A DNA stretch of 42,662 nt from Caldilineaceae bacterium. GTDB lineage: Bacteria > Chloroflexota > Anaerolineae > Caldilineales > Caldilineaceae. Both the position numbers and the translations under genes were made by a program. The stretch covers positions 1 to 42,662 of the forward strand of contig JALSIX010000034.1 in the NCBI GenBank assembly GCA_026989655.1, written 5' to 3'. The notes beneath the pieces were generated by a model that saw only the letters and a program-made list of their open reading frames with translations, did no database searches and was not told the DNA's origin. Of this stretch, positions 1 to 7,112 are shown piece after piece (positions within the stretch are counted from its first letter, which is position 1; every line of letters begins with the position of its first letter).

Positions 1-40
1 CCAGCTCCTGGGCTACGTCCGAGAGGAGGACGAGCCCTGA
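1..40 (+). CDS. 3' end of an unidentified upstream gene (partial)
   Basis: An open frame enters from the left edge and stops at TGA 38-40. Its last residues read QLLGYVREEDEP. Only about 12 residues are visible, so no family can be named. The gap to the next gene is about 97 bp and C-rich, with no clear promoter. Confidence 0.4.
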   Translation, partial: QLLGYVREEDEP

Positions 41-137
41 CCCCCACCCCAGGCGCAGACGGCTCCCCCCACCCACCGCCCCGAGGGACAGAGGACACCC
101 CCCTTCTCCCACAGACACACCCCCCCGGAGGGACCCA

Positions 138-836
138 GTGCCGGCCATGGACCTGATCGGCGGCGGCCTGTTGGCCCTGTGGGCTGCCCTCCTGTTCGGC
201 GGCTTTCTCCTCGGCTCCGATCCGGGACGTCGCCGTCGCATGCCCCGTTGGACCCGGCTGGGCTCCTCCGCGGTGTTGGTGGCCCTGGCCTGGTACGGCT
301 ACGGCCTGGCCGCCCTCCCCCCGGTCCGTGGTTTCGCCCTCTTCATCGCGCTGGGGATGACCGGAGGCTTCCTGGGCGACCTGTACATGGCCCGGGTGCT
401 GCCCTCGACCAGCCGGGTGCTCTCCGGCATGACCGCCTTCGGCCTGGGCCACGGGGCCTACATCCTGGCCGCGTGGCTCCGTCTGGGACGGCTTCCCTGG
501 GCCTTCTTGGTGCTGGCGTGGCTGCTGGCCGGTGGGTTGGTCCGCCGCGTGGTCTTCCGCCACGCACCGCCGGGGATCCTACGGTGGGCTGCCCTGGGCT
601 ACGGCCTGTTGCTGGCCACCACCGCCGGCATGGCCGCAGCCCTGGCCTGGGACGCGCCGCCCTTCTGGATCTTCGCGGTGGGCAGTGGGCTCTTCCTGGT
701 GAGCGACCTGATCCTGGCCGGCCAGCTCTTCGGAGAGCTGGATTTCCCCTACGTGGACGACCTGGTGTGGCTGCTCTACGGACCGGGCCAGGCAGGCATG
801 GTCCTGTCCATCTGGGCGGCCATGGCCCCCGGATGA
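138..836 (+). CDS. YhhN/TMEM86-family membrane protein (lysoplasmalogenase-like)
   Basis: A 232-residue, almost wholly hydrophobic protein with about seven or eight membrane segments. It carries the YhhN-type pattern GDLYMA around residue 80, GHGAYI near 100, and a C-terminal SDLILA/YGPGQ region. Characterised members of this family (vertebrate TMEM86, some bacterial YhhN) cleave the vinyl-ether bond of lysoplasmalogens; many bacterial members are untested, so the activity is inferred. The GTG at 138 is chosen because GGAGGG (127-132) lies five bases upstream. The ATG at 147 would place that site too far away. It stands alone on the plus strand, tail-to-tail with the DUF2085 gene, with only 64 bp between them. 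Confidence 0.75.
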   Translation: MPAMDLIGGGLLALWAALLFGGFLLGSDPGRRRRMPRWTRLGSSAVLVALAWYGYGLAALPPVRGFALFIALGMTGGFLGDLYMARVLPSTSRVLSGMTAFGLGHGAYILAAWLRLGRLPWAFLVLAWLLAGGLVRRVVFRHAPPGILRWAALGYGLLLATTAGMAAALAWDAPPFWIFAVGSGLFLVSDLILAGQLFGELDFPYVDDLVWLLYGPGQAGMVLSIWAAMAPG

Positions 837-900
837 GTCTCTCCGAGCAGGGGCCGGCGAACCCTCCTCAGGAGATCCCTTCCGCGCCCGGACAAGGGGC

Positions 901-1530
901 TCAGGACGCCTCCGAGCCCGGGAATCCCTCCAGCGCGCGTTCCAGGAAGGGATAGGCCAGCCACACCGAGCCCAGGGCGAAGAGGGCCCCGGTGACCGTC
1001 CGCAGGAGCCAGGTGCTCTCCCGCAGGCCGATCAACTGGGTGAGGCCGTCCAAGGCCATGGGGAACACCAGGAGAAGGTATAGCCCCAGGGGAAGATGGG
1101 GGATCCGGGGACGAAGCCGGGCGTAGAGCAGCCCGGCCAGGAGGAACGCACCGTAGATGGCCACATCGCGCTGGCAGAGGGCCACCTTGTAGCCCACCTG
1201 GGGATTGCCCACGAAGGCCCGGCGCTGGAAGAGATCCAGCCCCGGGACCAACCCCCGGGCCTCCAGCTCGGACAGGCTGTACACCGTCTGTTCGCCGAAG
1301 AGGAAGTAGCTGTGGTCAGGAAGCTGGTGGCAGAAGAGGGCGTAGAGGGCATAGAGCACCCGGGCCGGGATCTCCAGGTGCAGGTGGGCCAGCAAGGGCG
1401 CGGCCAGGGCCAGTCCCACGTAGGCGGCCGCGGCCAGGTTGAACAGGGCCAGCCAGTGGCGGGCGAACCAGGCCACTGCCCTTCGGCCCTGCTCCTCGGA
1501 AGAACGGGGGCGCCGTCCGCGATGGTCCAT
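901..1530 (-). CDS. DUF2085 family membrane protein
   Basis: A 209-residue integral membrane protein with about four hydrophobic segments. The family signature is present as FCHQLPDHSY and, further on, LCQRDVAIYGA, giving conserved Cys and His residues at membrane edges. No biochemical role is established for DUF2085. It is the last gene of the minus-strand redox block and starts 17 bp after the glutaredoxin-like gene, so it is probably co-transcribed. Its neighbours and paired Cys/His residues suggest a redox or metal-related membrane function, but that is inference. The frame stays open farther upstream, but the upstream part lies within the glutaredoxin-like gene, so the ATG at 1530 is preferred. 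Confidence 0.7.
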   Translation of the reverse strand: MDHRGRRPRSSEEQGRRAVAWFARHWLALFNLAAAAYVGLALAAPLLAHLHLEIPARVLYALYALFCHQLPDHSYFLFGEQTVYSLSELEARGLVPGLDLFQRRAFVGNPQVGYKVALCQRDVAIYGAFLLAGLLYARLRPRIPHLPLGLYLLLVFPMALDGLTQLIGLRESTWLLRTVTGALFALGSVWLAYPFLERALEGFPGSEAS

Positions 1531-1547
1531 GGAGGGGGCCGTCCATC

Positions 1548-1829
1548 TCACCCGGTCCGCGGGGCGGTCGAGGAGATGCCCCGCTGCCGGGCAACCTGGG
1601 CCAGGGCCCGCTCCAGATCCCCGGGATGGATGGGGGCCTCCAGGGTGGCTCCCCCCTCCACCTGGATCACCGGGATCCGGTCCCAATAGCGCTCGAACCA
1701 CTCCGGGTTTTCCCGGATATCCCGCACCTGGATGGCCAGGGGATAGCGTTCCTCCCAGCGGCGCAGGAGGGCCCAGGCCTCGTCGCAGAGACCGCAGTCG
1801 GGCTTGGTGTAGAAGAGCACCCGGATCAC
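1548..1829 (-). CDS. Glutaredoxin-like (DUF836-type) thiol protein
   Basis: A 93-residue thioredoxin-fold protein. It begins IRVLFYTKPDCGLCDEA, with the redox pair C12 and C15 (CGLC), and has the cis-proline segment RIPVIQVEG. There is no signal peptide, so it is probably cytoplasmic. The GTG start (1829) overlaps the TGA of the TlpA-like gene in a GTGA arrangement, pointing to translational coupling. With CcdA and TlpA upstream it may help pass or balance thiol-reducing equivalents, though the cytoplasmic partner of CcdA is usually thioredoxin. The family call is firm; the role is inferred from position. Confidence 0.8.
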   Translation of the reverse strand: MIRVLFYTKPDCGLCDEAWALLRRWEERYPLAIQVRDIRENPEWFERYWDRIPVIQVEGGATLEAPIHPGDLERALAQVARQRGISSTAPRTG

Positions 1830-2428
1830 GGCGCGCGCACCTCCGCTACAAGCTCTCGGAGCACCGAGCCGGACAACATCCCGTTCCATCGGGCCCCCAC
1901 CCGGCCGTCGCTCCCCACGAAGACCGTCACCGGCAGTCCTCGGACGCCGTAGGCTCGCCGAACCATCCCGGAAGGATCCAGGACCACCGGAAAGGGCAGC
2001 CCGAATTCCTGGGCAAAGGGCCGGACGACCTCCAGGGGTTCCTCCACGTTCACGGCCAGGACCACCACCTCTGGGTCCTCCTGGCTCAGGGCCACGAACT
2101 CCGGCATCTCGCGCCGGCAGGGCGCACACCAGGTGGCCCAGAAGTTGATCACCACCGTCCGCCCCTGCAGGGCCGCCAGGGTCGTGCCCTGGCCCTCAGA
2201 CAGGGCGAAGGCAAAGTTCGGGGCCGGTTGCCCCACCGCTGCCTCCGCGGTCGTCTCCACCCAGACGGCCTGGGGAAAACCCCGGCCTGCCTCCTGGGGA
2301 AACGCGCGCAGCGGGATGATCTCCAGGCGGGGCCGGTCCGGCTTCTGACCGCAGCCGGCCCACACCGCGGCCATCAGGAGGACCGCCCCGAGGAGTCCGT
2401 GGCCTTTTCGCGTCTGCAGGGCGGCCAT
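1826..2428 (-). CDS. TlpA/ResA-like thioredoxin lipoprotein
   Basis: A 200-residue exported thiol-disulfide protein. The N-terminus has a positive start, a hydrophobic stretch and a lipobox-like WAGC with C26, so it is probably anchored as a lipoprotein. The thioredoxin domain spans about residues 65-195, with VVINFWATW followed by CAPC (C101 and C104), and the cis-proline loop GLPVTVFVG. Proteins of this type keep apocytochrome c CxxCH thiols reduced, fed by CcdA. The gene begins 13 bp after the CcdA stop and overlaps the glutaredoxin-like gene by four bases. The ATG at 2428 follows GAGGGG with a suitable spacing, so longer starts are rejected. A CcmG-equivalent role is likely given the ccm genes upstream. 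Confidence 0.88.
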   Translation of the reverse strand: MAALQTRKGHGLLGAVLLMAAVWAGCGQKPDRPRLEIIPLRAFPQEAGRGFPQAVWVETTAEAAVGQPAPNFAFALSEGQGTTLAALQGRTVVINFWATWCAPCRREMPEFVALSQEDPEVVVLAVNVEEPLEVVRPFAQEFGLPFPVVLDPSGMVRRAYGVRGLPVTVFVGSDGRVGARWNGMLSGSVLRELVAEVRAP

Positions 2429-2441
2429 TGGGATCCCCTCT

Positions 2442-3347
2442 TCAGCGGCTGCTGGCCAGAGAGGCCCCACTGAGATAGCCGATGTAGGCAGGGATCAGGG
2501 GCAGGACACAGGGGCTGATGAAGCTGATGATCCCGGCCAACAGGGCCAGAGGCGCCATGGCCAACAGGCCGGTGTCGAAGCCCACCTCCATGCCGAAGAG
2601 ACCGTAGACCCATTCGTCCAACAGGAAGACCCACTCGTTGAGAAAGGCGAACCGGGCCGTCAGGGTGATGAGCTGGTCCGACCACAGAAGCCAGGCCACG
2701 TAGAGGAGGAAGAAGCCGCTCACCAGGCTGACGATGTGGGCCCGACGATTCAGGCGCCGCAGGAGGCGGGTGGTGGATCCGAAGGCCAGCCCCGTGAGGA
2801 GAAAGGGGATCCCCAGCCCCAGGCTGTAGATCAGCAGCAGGATCGCGCCGTCCCCCACCGTGGCCCGGTTCTGGGCCAGAAAGAGGATGCTGGCCAGGAT
2901 CGGCCCGATGCAGGGAACCCAGCCCGCGCTGAAGCTCATGCCCATCAGGGCGCTGCTGAGATAGCCCCACCCCCGCCCCACCCGGCGCATGTCCGTCACC
3001 CGTCGCTCGGTGTAGAGCAGCGTGTTCAGGAAGTCCAGGCCACCCACCAACGCGGCCAGGGCCGGATTGTTCGCCAGATCGGCCCGGCCGCGAATGCGGG
3101 CCGCCAGCCACTGGAAGGCCCCCAGGGTCACCAGGGCGAAGACGGTCAACAGGATGGCCCCCCCGCGCTGGATCATTGCCTGGTAGCGGTTCAGCTCCTG
3201 GCCCACAAAGGCCGCGGCCGAGCCCAGGGCGGTGAAGACCAGGGTGAAGCCCAGGACAAAGGCCAAGGCATGGAGAAACGTGGTCGAACGGGGAGGTGCC
3301 GCGACCAGGCTCTGAGGCCCTGGGGAGGTACGCACCGCTTGGGTCAT
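2442..3347 (-). CDS. ccdA: CcdA-family thiol reductant transporter with permuted motif order
   Basis: A 301-residue membrane protein with about six transmembrane segments. CcdA moves reducing equivalents from cytoplasmic thioredoxin to exported thiol proteins through two membrane cysteines. Both motifs are present: AGWVPCIGP (C146) and SFISPCVLPLIPAYIGYLSG (C280). In canonical CcdA the SPCVLP motif is in the first helix. Here the protein starts with what is normally helix 2 (LHALAFVLGFTLVFTALG, from residue 25) and the SPCVLP helix is last (about 261-296), ending five residues after YLSGAS. That is a circular permutation at the helix 1/2 loop, with a 30-residue linker (about 229-260) joining the old C- and N-termini. 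ATG 3347 follows a GGAAGG about 11-13 bases upstream. It is 13 bp ahead of tlpA. Confidence 0.85.
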   Translation of the reverse strand: MTQAVRTSPGPQSLVAAPPRSTTFLHALAFVLGFTLVFTALGSAAAFVGQELNRYQAMIQRGGAILLTVFALVTLGAFQWLAARIRGRADLANNPALAALVGGLDFLNTLLYTERRVTDMRRVGRGWGYLSSALMGMSFSAGWVPCIGPILASILFLAQNRATVGDGAILLLIYSLGLGIPFLLTGLAFGSTTRLLRRLNRRAHIVSLVSGFFLLYVAWLLWSDQLITLTARFAFLNEWVFLLDEWVYGLFGMEVGFDTGLLAMAPLALLAGIISFISPCVLPLIPAYIGYLSGASLASSR

Positions 3348-3546
3348 GGTCTGTCCATCCTTCCGCTCCGTCCCTGTACCCGGGAGATCCCGGTCCCTTC
3401 CTGGGGCCGGGAGCCACCGAACGCCCACCGTCCCCGCGGATCGGGGGATCGGTCAAGGCCCACACCTCGCCATGGATCCATCCGGCTGCACCCCACCCTA
3501 GCACGTCCTGGGGGAGGTGGGAAGTAAGAGGACTTACCGTCCATCC

Positions 3547-3690
3547 TCAATCCGCGGGCCGACGCTCCTGGAGCTCCTCCTCCAGCAGAGCCAGTTCCCG
3601 CTCCAGTGCACGCTGGCGCAGGGCCATGGACAGCACGAGCCCCGTCACCAGAAGCCACAGGACGATCAGGGCAGCGGCCAGGTAGATCAT
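3547..3690 (-). CDS. ccmD: CcmD-like small membrane protein
   Basis: A 47-residue protein: MIYLAAALIVLWLLVTGLVL forms one transmembrane helix, followed by a basic, Glu-rich cytoplasmic helix ending ERRPAD. This is the usual size and architecture of CcmD, which in cytochrome c maturation system I helps release holo-CcmE from the CcmABC complex. Its ATG overlaps the ccmC stop as ATGA, and GAGGAG sits eight bases upstream. CcmD sequences are poorly conserved, so the call rests on size, topology and position right after ccmC. About 200 bp without a convincing promoter separate it from ccdA. Confidence 0.75.
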   Translation of the reverse strand: MIYLAAALIVLWLLVTGLVLSMALRQRALERELALLEEELQERRPAD

Positions 3691-4427
3691 CGATAGAGCT
3701 CCTCACGCAGTTCGTAGATGCGGTCCTGGAGGCCGAGCTGGCGGACCCGGTGGATCCACAGGGCCAGGAAGAGCACCGCGAAGCTGGCCATGCTGATGGA
3801 CAGGGCCACCTCCATGCTGGGGCCCAGGCCGAAGCCGCCCTGGGCGTCCGGGTTCTCCCCGGTGAGCACCACCGGATGGATGGAGCGGAACCAACGGGCG
3901 CTGTAGTAGGTGAGGGGGACGCTCAGGAACGCGATGAGCGCGTAGATGCTGGAGAACCGGGCCCGGGTGTGGCGGTTGTCGATGCCGTTGCGGAAAAGCA
4001 GATAGGCCAGGTAGATGAGCACCGTGATGGTGGCCGTGGTCAGCCGGGGATCCCAGGTCCAGTAGGTGTTCCAGGTAGGACGAGCCCAGAGGCTGCCGGT
4101 GACAATGACCCCGACACCGAAGACGGTGCCCACCTCCACCCCGGCCTGGGCCAGCCGGTCCCAGAAAAGGCTCCGGGTGACCAGGTAGCCCAGGCTGCCG
4201 ATGACGGAGGCCAGAAATCCCAGGAGGGCCCCGATGTTGGCCCCCATGTGGAAGTAGAAGATCCGCTGGGCGGTCTGTTCCGCGCCGGCCAGGTTGGCCG
4301 CGGGCGCGGCGTAGATCAGGCTGGCCCACACCGTGACCACCAGGGCCACCGCGGCCAGCACGTCCAGGGCCAGGACCGGCACGAACCCCCAGGAGGGGGA
4401 GGATGCCCGGCGAGCTTGGGTTGCCAT
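3687..4427 (-). CDS. ccmC: Cytochrome c maturation protein CcmC (heme handling)
   Basis: A 246-residue protein with six membrane segments. It has the tryptophan-rich heme-binding loop WARPTWNTYWTWDPRLT (114-130) and two conserved external histidines, H60 (FYFHMG) and H184 (RSIHP). CcmC presents heme to CcmE on the outer face of the membrane. The gene starts one base after the ccmB stop and overlaps ccmD, so it is embedded in the ccmEABCD transcription unit. Length and motifs are normal for the family. The short N-terminal extension before the first helix is basic and Ser-rich. Confidence 0.92.
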   Translation of the reverse strand: MATQARRASSPSWGFVPVLALDVLAAVALVVTVWASLIYAAPAANLAGAEQTAQRIFYFHMGANIGALLGFLASVIGSLGYLVTRSLFWDRLAQAGVEVGTVFGVGVIVTGSLWARPTWNTYWTWDPRLTTATITVLIYLAYLLFRNGIDNRHTRARFSSIYALIAFLSVPLTYYSARWFRSIHPVVLTGENPDAQGGFGLGPSMEVALSISMASFAVLFLALWIHRVRQLGLQDRIYELREELYR

Positions 4428-4428
4428 C

Positions 4429-5208
4429 TCATGCCTCCCAGATCAGGTCGAAGAGCAGATACGCAGCCACCACGAAGAGCAGATCGTACAGCACCAACAT
4501 GGAGAGCCAACGCCCCACCCCGCTGCCCGGGGCCCCGTCCAGGACTCCCGCGGTGAGGCTGGCCCCGGCGATGAAGACCGGTACCATCACCGGCAACAGG
4601 AGCACGGGCAGCAGAGCCTCCCGGGCCCGGCTGTGGGCCGTCAGCGCGGCGAAGAGGGTTCCCACCTCGGCGTAGCCCAGGGAGCCCAGAAAAAGCCCCA
4701 CCAGGATGGTGGGCTGGAACAGGTTGGTGTCGAACAGGATGAGCAAAGCGGGGAGGAGCAAGGCCTCGGCCATCAACAGGTAGAGCAGGTTGGCCAGAAG
4801 CTTCCCGAAGTAGATGGCGCTCCGGTCCATGGGAGCCAGGAGCAGCCCGGCCAGGGTATCCCGGTCCACCTCCGCGGCAAAGGAGCGGTGGAGGCCCACC
4901 ACGCCGGTGAAGAGCACGATCACCCACAGGATGCCCGGCACCACCATCTGTGGGGAGGGCACCCGGAGGTCGAAGGCCATGCCGAAGACGATGGCCGCCA
5001 GGAGGCCGAAGACCACCATGGTGGTGCTCACCTCCCGGGCCCTCCACTCCACCCGGAGCTCCTTGAGGGCAATGGCCTGGACCTTGCCCAGGTAGGCCCG
5101 CAGACCCTGGCCCGGGGCCATCTGGACCCCAGAGCGACCTGCCTTGGGCAGGTCCACCTCTGGGGGCGCGCTCTCCGGCGCGGGGAAACGGACCAACGGC
5201 TCACCCAT
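4429..5208 (-). CDS. ccmB: Heme exporter permease subunit CcmB
   Basis: A 259-residue protein with six hydrophobic segments. The cytoplasmic start of the domain reads IALKELRVEWRAREV, followed by the long helices typical of CcmB. It pairs with the CcmA ATPase in the complex that releases holo-CcmE. The ATG at 5208 overlaps the last eight bases of ccmA. An internal ATG at 5121 would give a 230-residue protein nearer the usual family length; neither has a strong ribosome-binding site. The upstream start is kept because of the overlap with ccmA, but the first 29 residues (Pro/Glu-rich) could be untranslated. Confidence 0.88.
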   Translation of the reverse strand: MGEPLVRFPAPESAPPEVDLPKAGRSGVQMAPGQGLRAYLGKVQAIALKELRVEWRAREVSTTMVVFGLLAAIVFGMAFDLRVPSPQMVVPGILWVIVLFTGVVGLHRSFAAEVDRDTLAGLLLAPMDRSAIYFGKLLANLLYLLMAEALLLPALLILFDTNLFQPTILVGLFLGSLGYAEVGTLFAALTAHSRAREALLPVLLLPVMVPVFIAGASLTAGVLDGAPGSGVGRWLSMLVLYDLLFVVAAYLLFDLIWEA

Positions 5209-5947
5209 GGCCGACCACGGCTTCCGGAGGGGTGGTGCGGATGGTGCCGTCCACCAGGTAGAGGAGCCGGTCGGCCCACCGCTCGGCCCGTTCCCAGTTG
5301 TGGGTGGTGAGCAGCACCCCGCGGCCCGCGGCCCGAAGCTGCCGGATCAGCGCTTCCAGGGTGCGGACGCTGGCCGGGTCGAGACCGGTGTCCGGCTCGT
5401 CCAACAGGAGGACCGGCGGATCGTGGAGGATGGCCCGGGCAATGGCCAGGCGCTGGACCATGCCTCGGCTGTAGGTCCGGACCGGGTCGTGGCGCCGCAG
5501 CCAGAGGTCCGCGGCCCGGAGCACCGTGGCCACCCGCGGGTCGGGAGCCACCAGGTCGTACAGCCGGGCGAAGAACTGGAGGTTCTCCCAGCCGCTCAGG
5601 CTCTCGTAGAGGAGGGGCTGGTGGCTCACCAGCCCCACGTAGCGCCGGATGCCGTGGCGGGCCCGGGACAGAGGCACCCGCCCCAGGTGCACATCCCCGT
5701 GATCGGGCCGGTCCAGCCCCGCCACGATCCGCATGAGGGTGGTCTTGCCCGCGCCGTTCGCCCCCAGGAGCGCGACCACCTGGCCGGCGTGGACCTCCAG
5801 GGAGACTCCCCGCAGAACGCGCTTGCGGCCGAAGCGCTTCACCACCCCATCCACCCGGATGAGGGGGGAGCGCTCGGCCGCAACCGGTGGGGACCCGGAA
5901 GGAGCATCCACAGCGCTGGAGGTGCCGGACGCGACAGCCATGGACAT
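5201..5947 (-). CDS. ccmA: Heme exporter ATP-binding protein CcmA
   Basis: A 248-residue ABC ATPase. Visible motifs are Walker A LLGANGAGKTT, signature YSRGMVQRLAIARAIL, Walker B VLLLDEPDTGLD and the switch histidine in LLTTHNWE. The first 28 residues are a Ser/Pro/Ala-rich extension not needed for the fold. It powers CcmABCD-dependent release of heme-loaded CcmE. The start lies one base after the ccmE stop (MSMAV; a second ATG is two codons later), with no clear Shine-Dalgarno, suggesting coupling to ccmE translation. Position within ccmEABCD supports CcmA over other ABC proteins. Confidence 0.92.
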   Translation of the reverse strand: MSMAVASGTSSAVDAPSGSPPVAAERSPLIRVDGVVKRFGRKRVLRGVSLEVHAGQVVALLGANGAGKTTLMRIVAGLDRPDHGDVHLGRVPLSRARHGIRRYVGLVSHQPLLYESLSGWENLQFFARLYDLVAPDPRVATVLRAADLWLRRHDPVRTYSRGMVQRLAIARAILHDPPVLLLDEPDTGLDPASVRTLEALIRQLRAAGRGVLLTTHNWERAERWADRLLYLVDGTIRTTPPEAVVGHG

Positions 5948-5948
5948 G

Positions 5949-6506
5949 CTAGCGGGTGGCCTTGACGAAGATCTCCTCCGGCTCCTCCTCGTACCGGCTC
6001 GGGCACTTCAGGAGCAGGGTGTCCGCCTGGAAGGTGCCGTCTGGCAGGAACTGCCCCTCCACGATGGCCGAGGCCGCTCGTTGGAAGTTGTCCGGTCGGG
6101 GACCGTAGAAGACGATCTGCATCGTCTGCCCCGGGTTCTCCTCGTCCGCGATGGCGAAGTAGAGGGTGACCTCCTCGGGGCGCCAGTCCTCGCTGTCCGC
6201 CACCACCAAGCCGTTGACCCGGATGCGTTTGGCGGCCAACGCGTTCTCCGGATCCGGGGCCGCCAGGGCCTGGGCGTAGAAATCCTTGGCCTCCTGCACG
6301 GTCATGAAATAGGCGCTGGCGGTCAGCAGGCCGTTCACCATCAGCCCGGCCACCAGCAGGATGACCGCCACCCCGGCGATGAGGAACTTCCGGTTGATGC
6401 CCTCCCCCTCGCGGGCCAGCTCAGCGGGGATGGGCTCCTCGGCCAACCGGGGGGCAAGGGGGTCCTGTTCGACAGAGCGCCAGCCCAGGCTCAGATCGTG
6501 GCTCAT
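5949..6506 (-). CDS. ccmE: Heme chaperone CcmE of the CxxxY type
   Basis: A 185-residue protein with a cytoplasmic N-terminus (1-40), one membrane helix (about 42-63) and an outside OB-fold domain. Classical CcmE binds heme covalently through His in an HxxxY motif. Here the equivalent site reads KCPSRYEEEP, with C168 and Y172, the cysteine variant known in some bacteria and archaea. It is the first gene of the ccm transcription unit. ATG 6506 is preceded by AAGGAG nine bases upstream, so the TTG at 6515 is not needed. A promoter, palindrome and three tandem repeats lie just upstream. Confidence 0.9.
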   Translation of the reverse strand: MSHDLSLGWRSVEQDPLAPRLAEEPIPAELAREGEGINRKFLIAGVAVILLVAGLMVNGLLTASAYFMTVQEAKDFYAQALAAPDPENALAAKRIRVNGLVVADSEDWRPEEVTLYFAIADEENPGQTMQIVFYGPRPDNFQRAASAIVEGQFLPDGTFQADTLLLKCPSRYEEEPEEIFVKATR

Positions 6507-6516
6507 GGTAGACAAC

Positions 6517-6561
6517 TCCTTGGGAGATATGTCCTTGGGAGATATGTCCTTGGGAGATGCG
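6517..6561 (-). repeat. Three tandem 15-bp repeats in the ccmE leader
   Basis: Three head-to-tail copies of TCCTTGGGAGATATG (plus-strand reading) at 6517-6531, 6532-6546 and 6547-6561. The first two are identical and the third differs at two positions. On the transcribed minus strand each copy ends in CCCAAGGA, so the leader carries serial Shine-Dalgarno-like AAGGA elements, the last belonging to the real ccmE site. Confidence 0.9.
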
Positions 6562-6579
6562 CGTGCATCCGAACCGTTG

Positions 6580-6591
6580 TGCCGTACGGCA
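6580..6591. promoter_or_regulatory. Perfect 12-bp palindrome at the ccm transcription start
   Basis: TGCCGTACGGCA reads the same on both strands. It lies directly downstream of the ccm -10 element, about where transcription would start. It could be a repressor operator or a small 5' hairpin. No cognate regulator is evident next to it. Confidence 0.5.
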
Positions 6592-6595
6592 ACCC

Positions 6596-6604
6596 ATTAT
6601 AGCA
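6596..6604 (-). promoter_or_regulatory. Extended -10 promoter for the ccm operon
   Basis: On the minus strand the sequence is TGCTATAAT, a perfect -10 hexamer with the TGn extension. No good -35 is visible at 16-18 bp, which is usual for extended -10 promoters. Transcription would start near 6589 and give a leader of about 80 bases to ccmE. Confidence 0.65.
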
Positions 6605-6724
6605 TATCCGCCCGGAGCTCCCATGTGATCCGGCATACGATGGGGAAGAGACCTGGCCATCCAGCGGGGTTCTCTGTCGGATTTGGTGGAAGCGACGCGG
6701 GAATGGCACGGCCAATTCGGCCGG

Positions 6725-7081
6725 CTAAGAGGCCTCCATCTCCTCCCCGGGCTCCTCGGGGTCCGGCTCCTCCAACGAGCGCAGCAGATCCTGGGCCCGT
6801 TCCGCCAGAGGGCCGGGCACCAACAGGTCCACCTCGGCCAGCCCGCCGGTGGTCAGGCCGTAGAGAGGGCCCAGGGCCTCGCCCCGCAGAAGCACCGGGA
6901 TCCCCTCGCTCTCCAGCCGACCCTTGACGATCTGGGCCTCCAGCCAGTTGGCCGCCCGCCACACCACCACAGGATCTGTGGACACCGATCCCCCGGTGGT
7001 GGCAGTCATGCTCGAGGCACGCGCGCCCGCACGCCGAGCCCGATGAAACCATGTGGACAACGCCCCTACCCAGGCACCCAT
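6725..7081 (-). CDS. DUF2007 family protein (putative signal-transducing protein)
   Basis: The core (about 75 residues at the C-terminal side) reads VVVWRAANWLEAQIVKGRLE then EGIPVLLRGEAL and ends in an acidic tail. This matches DUF2007, small proteins with a ferredoxin-like fold and no settled function. ATG 7081 is chosen because AGGAGG lies just upstream, giving 118 residues with an Arg-rich N-terminus. The ATG at 7009 would give 94 residues, nearer the family size, but has no ribosome-binding site. It is 31 bp downstream of the metallo-beta-lactamase gene, so probably in the same transcript. Confidence 0.65.
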   Translation of the reverse strand: MGAWVGALSTWFHRARRAGARASSMTATTGGSVSTDPVVVWRAANWLEAQIVKGRLESEGIPVLLRGEALGPLYGLTTGGLAEVDLLVPGPLAERAQDLLRSLEEPDPEEPGEEMEAS

Positions 7082-7112
7082 CTCCCCTCCTCCGCTCCCG
7101 GAACCTCGACAC

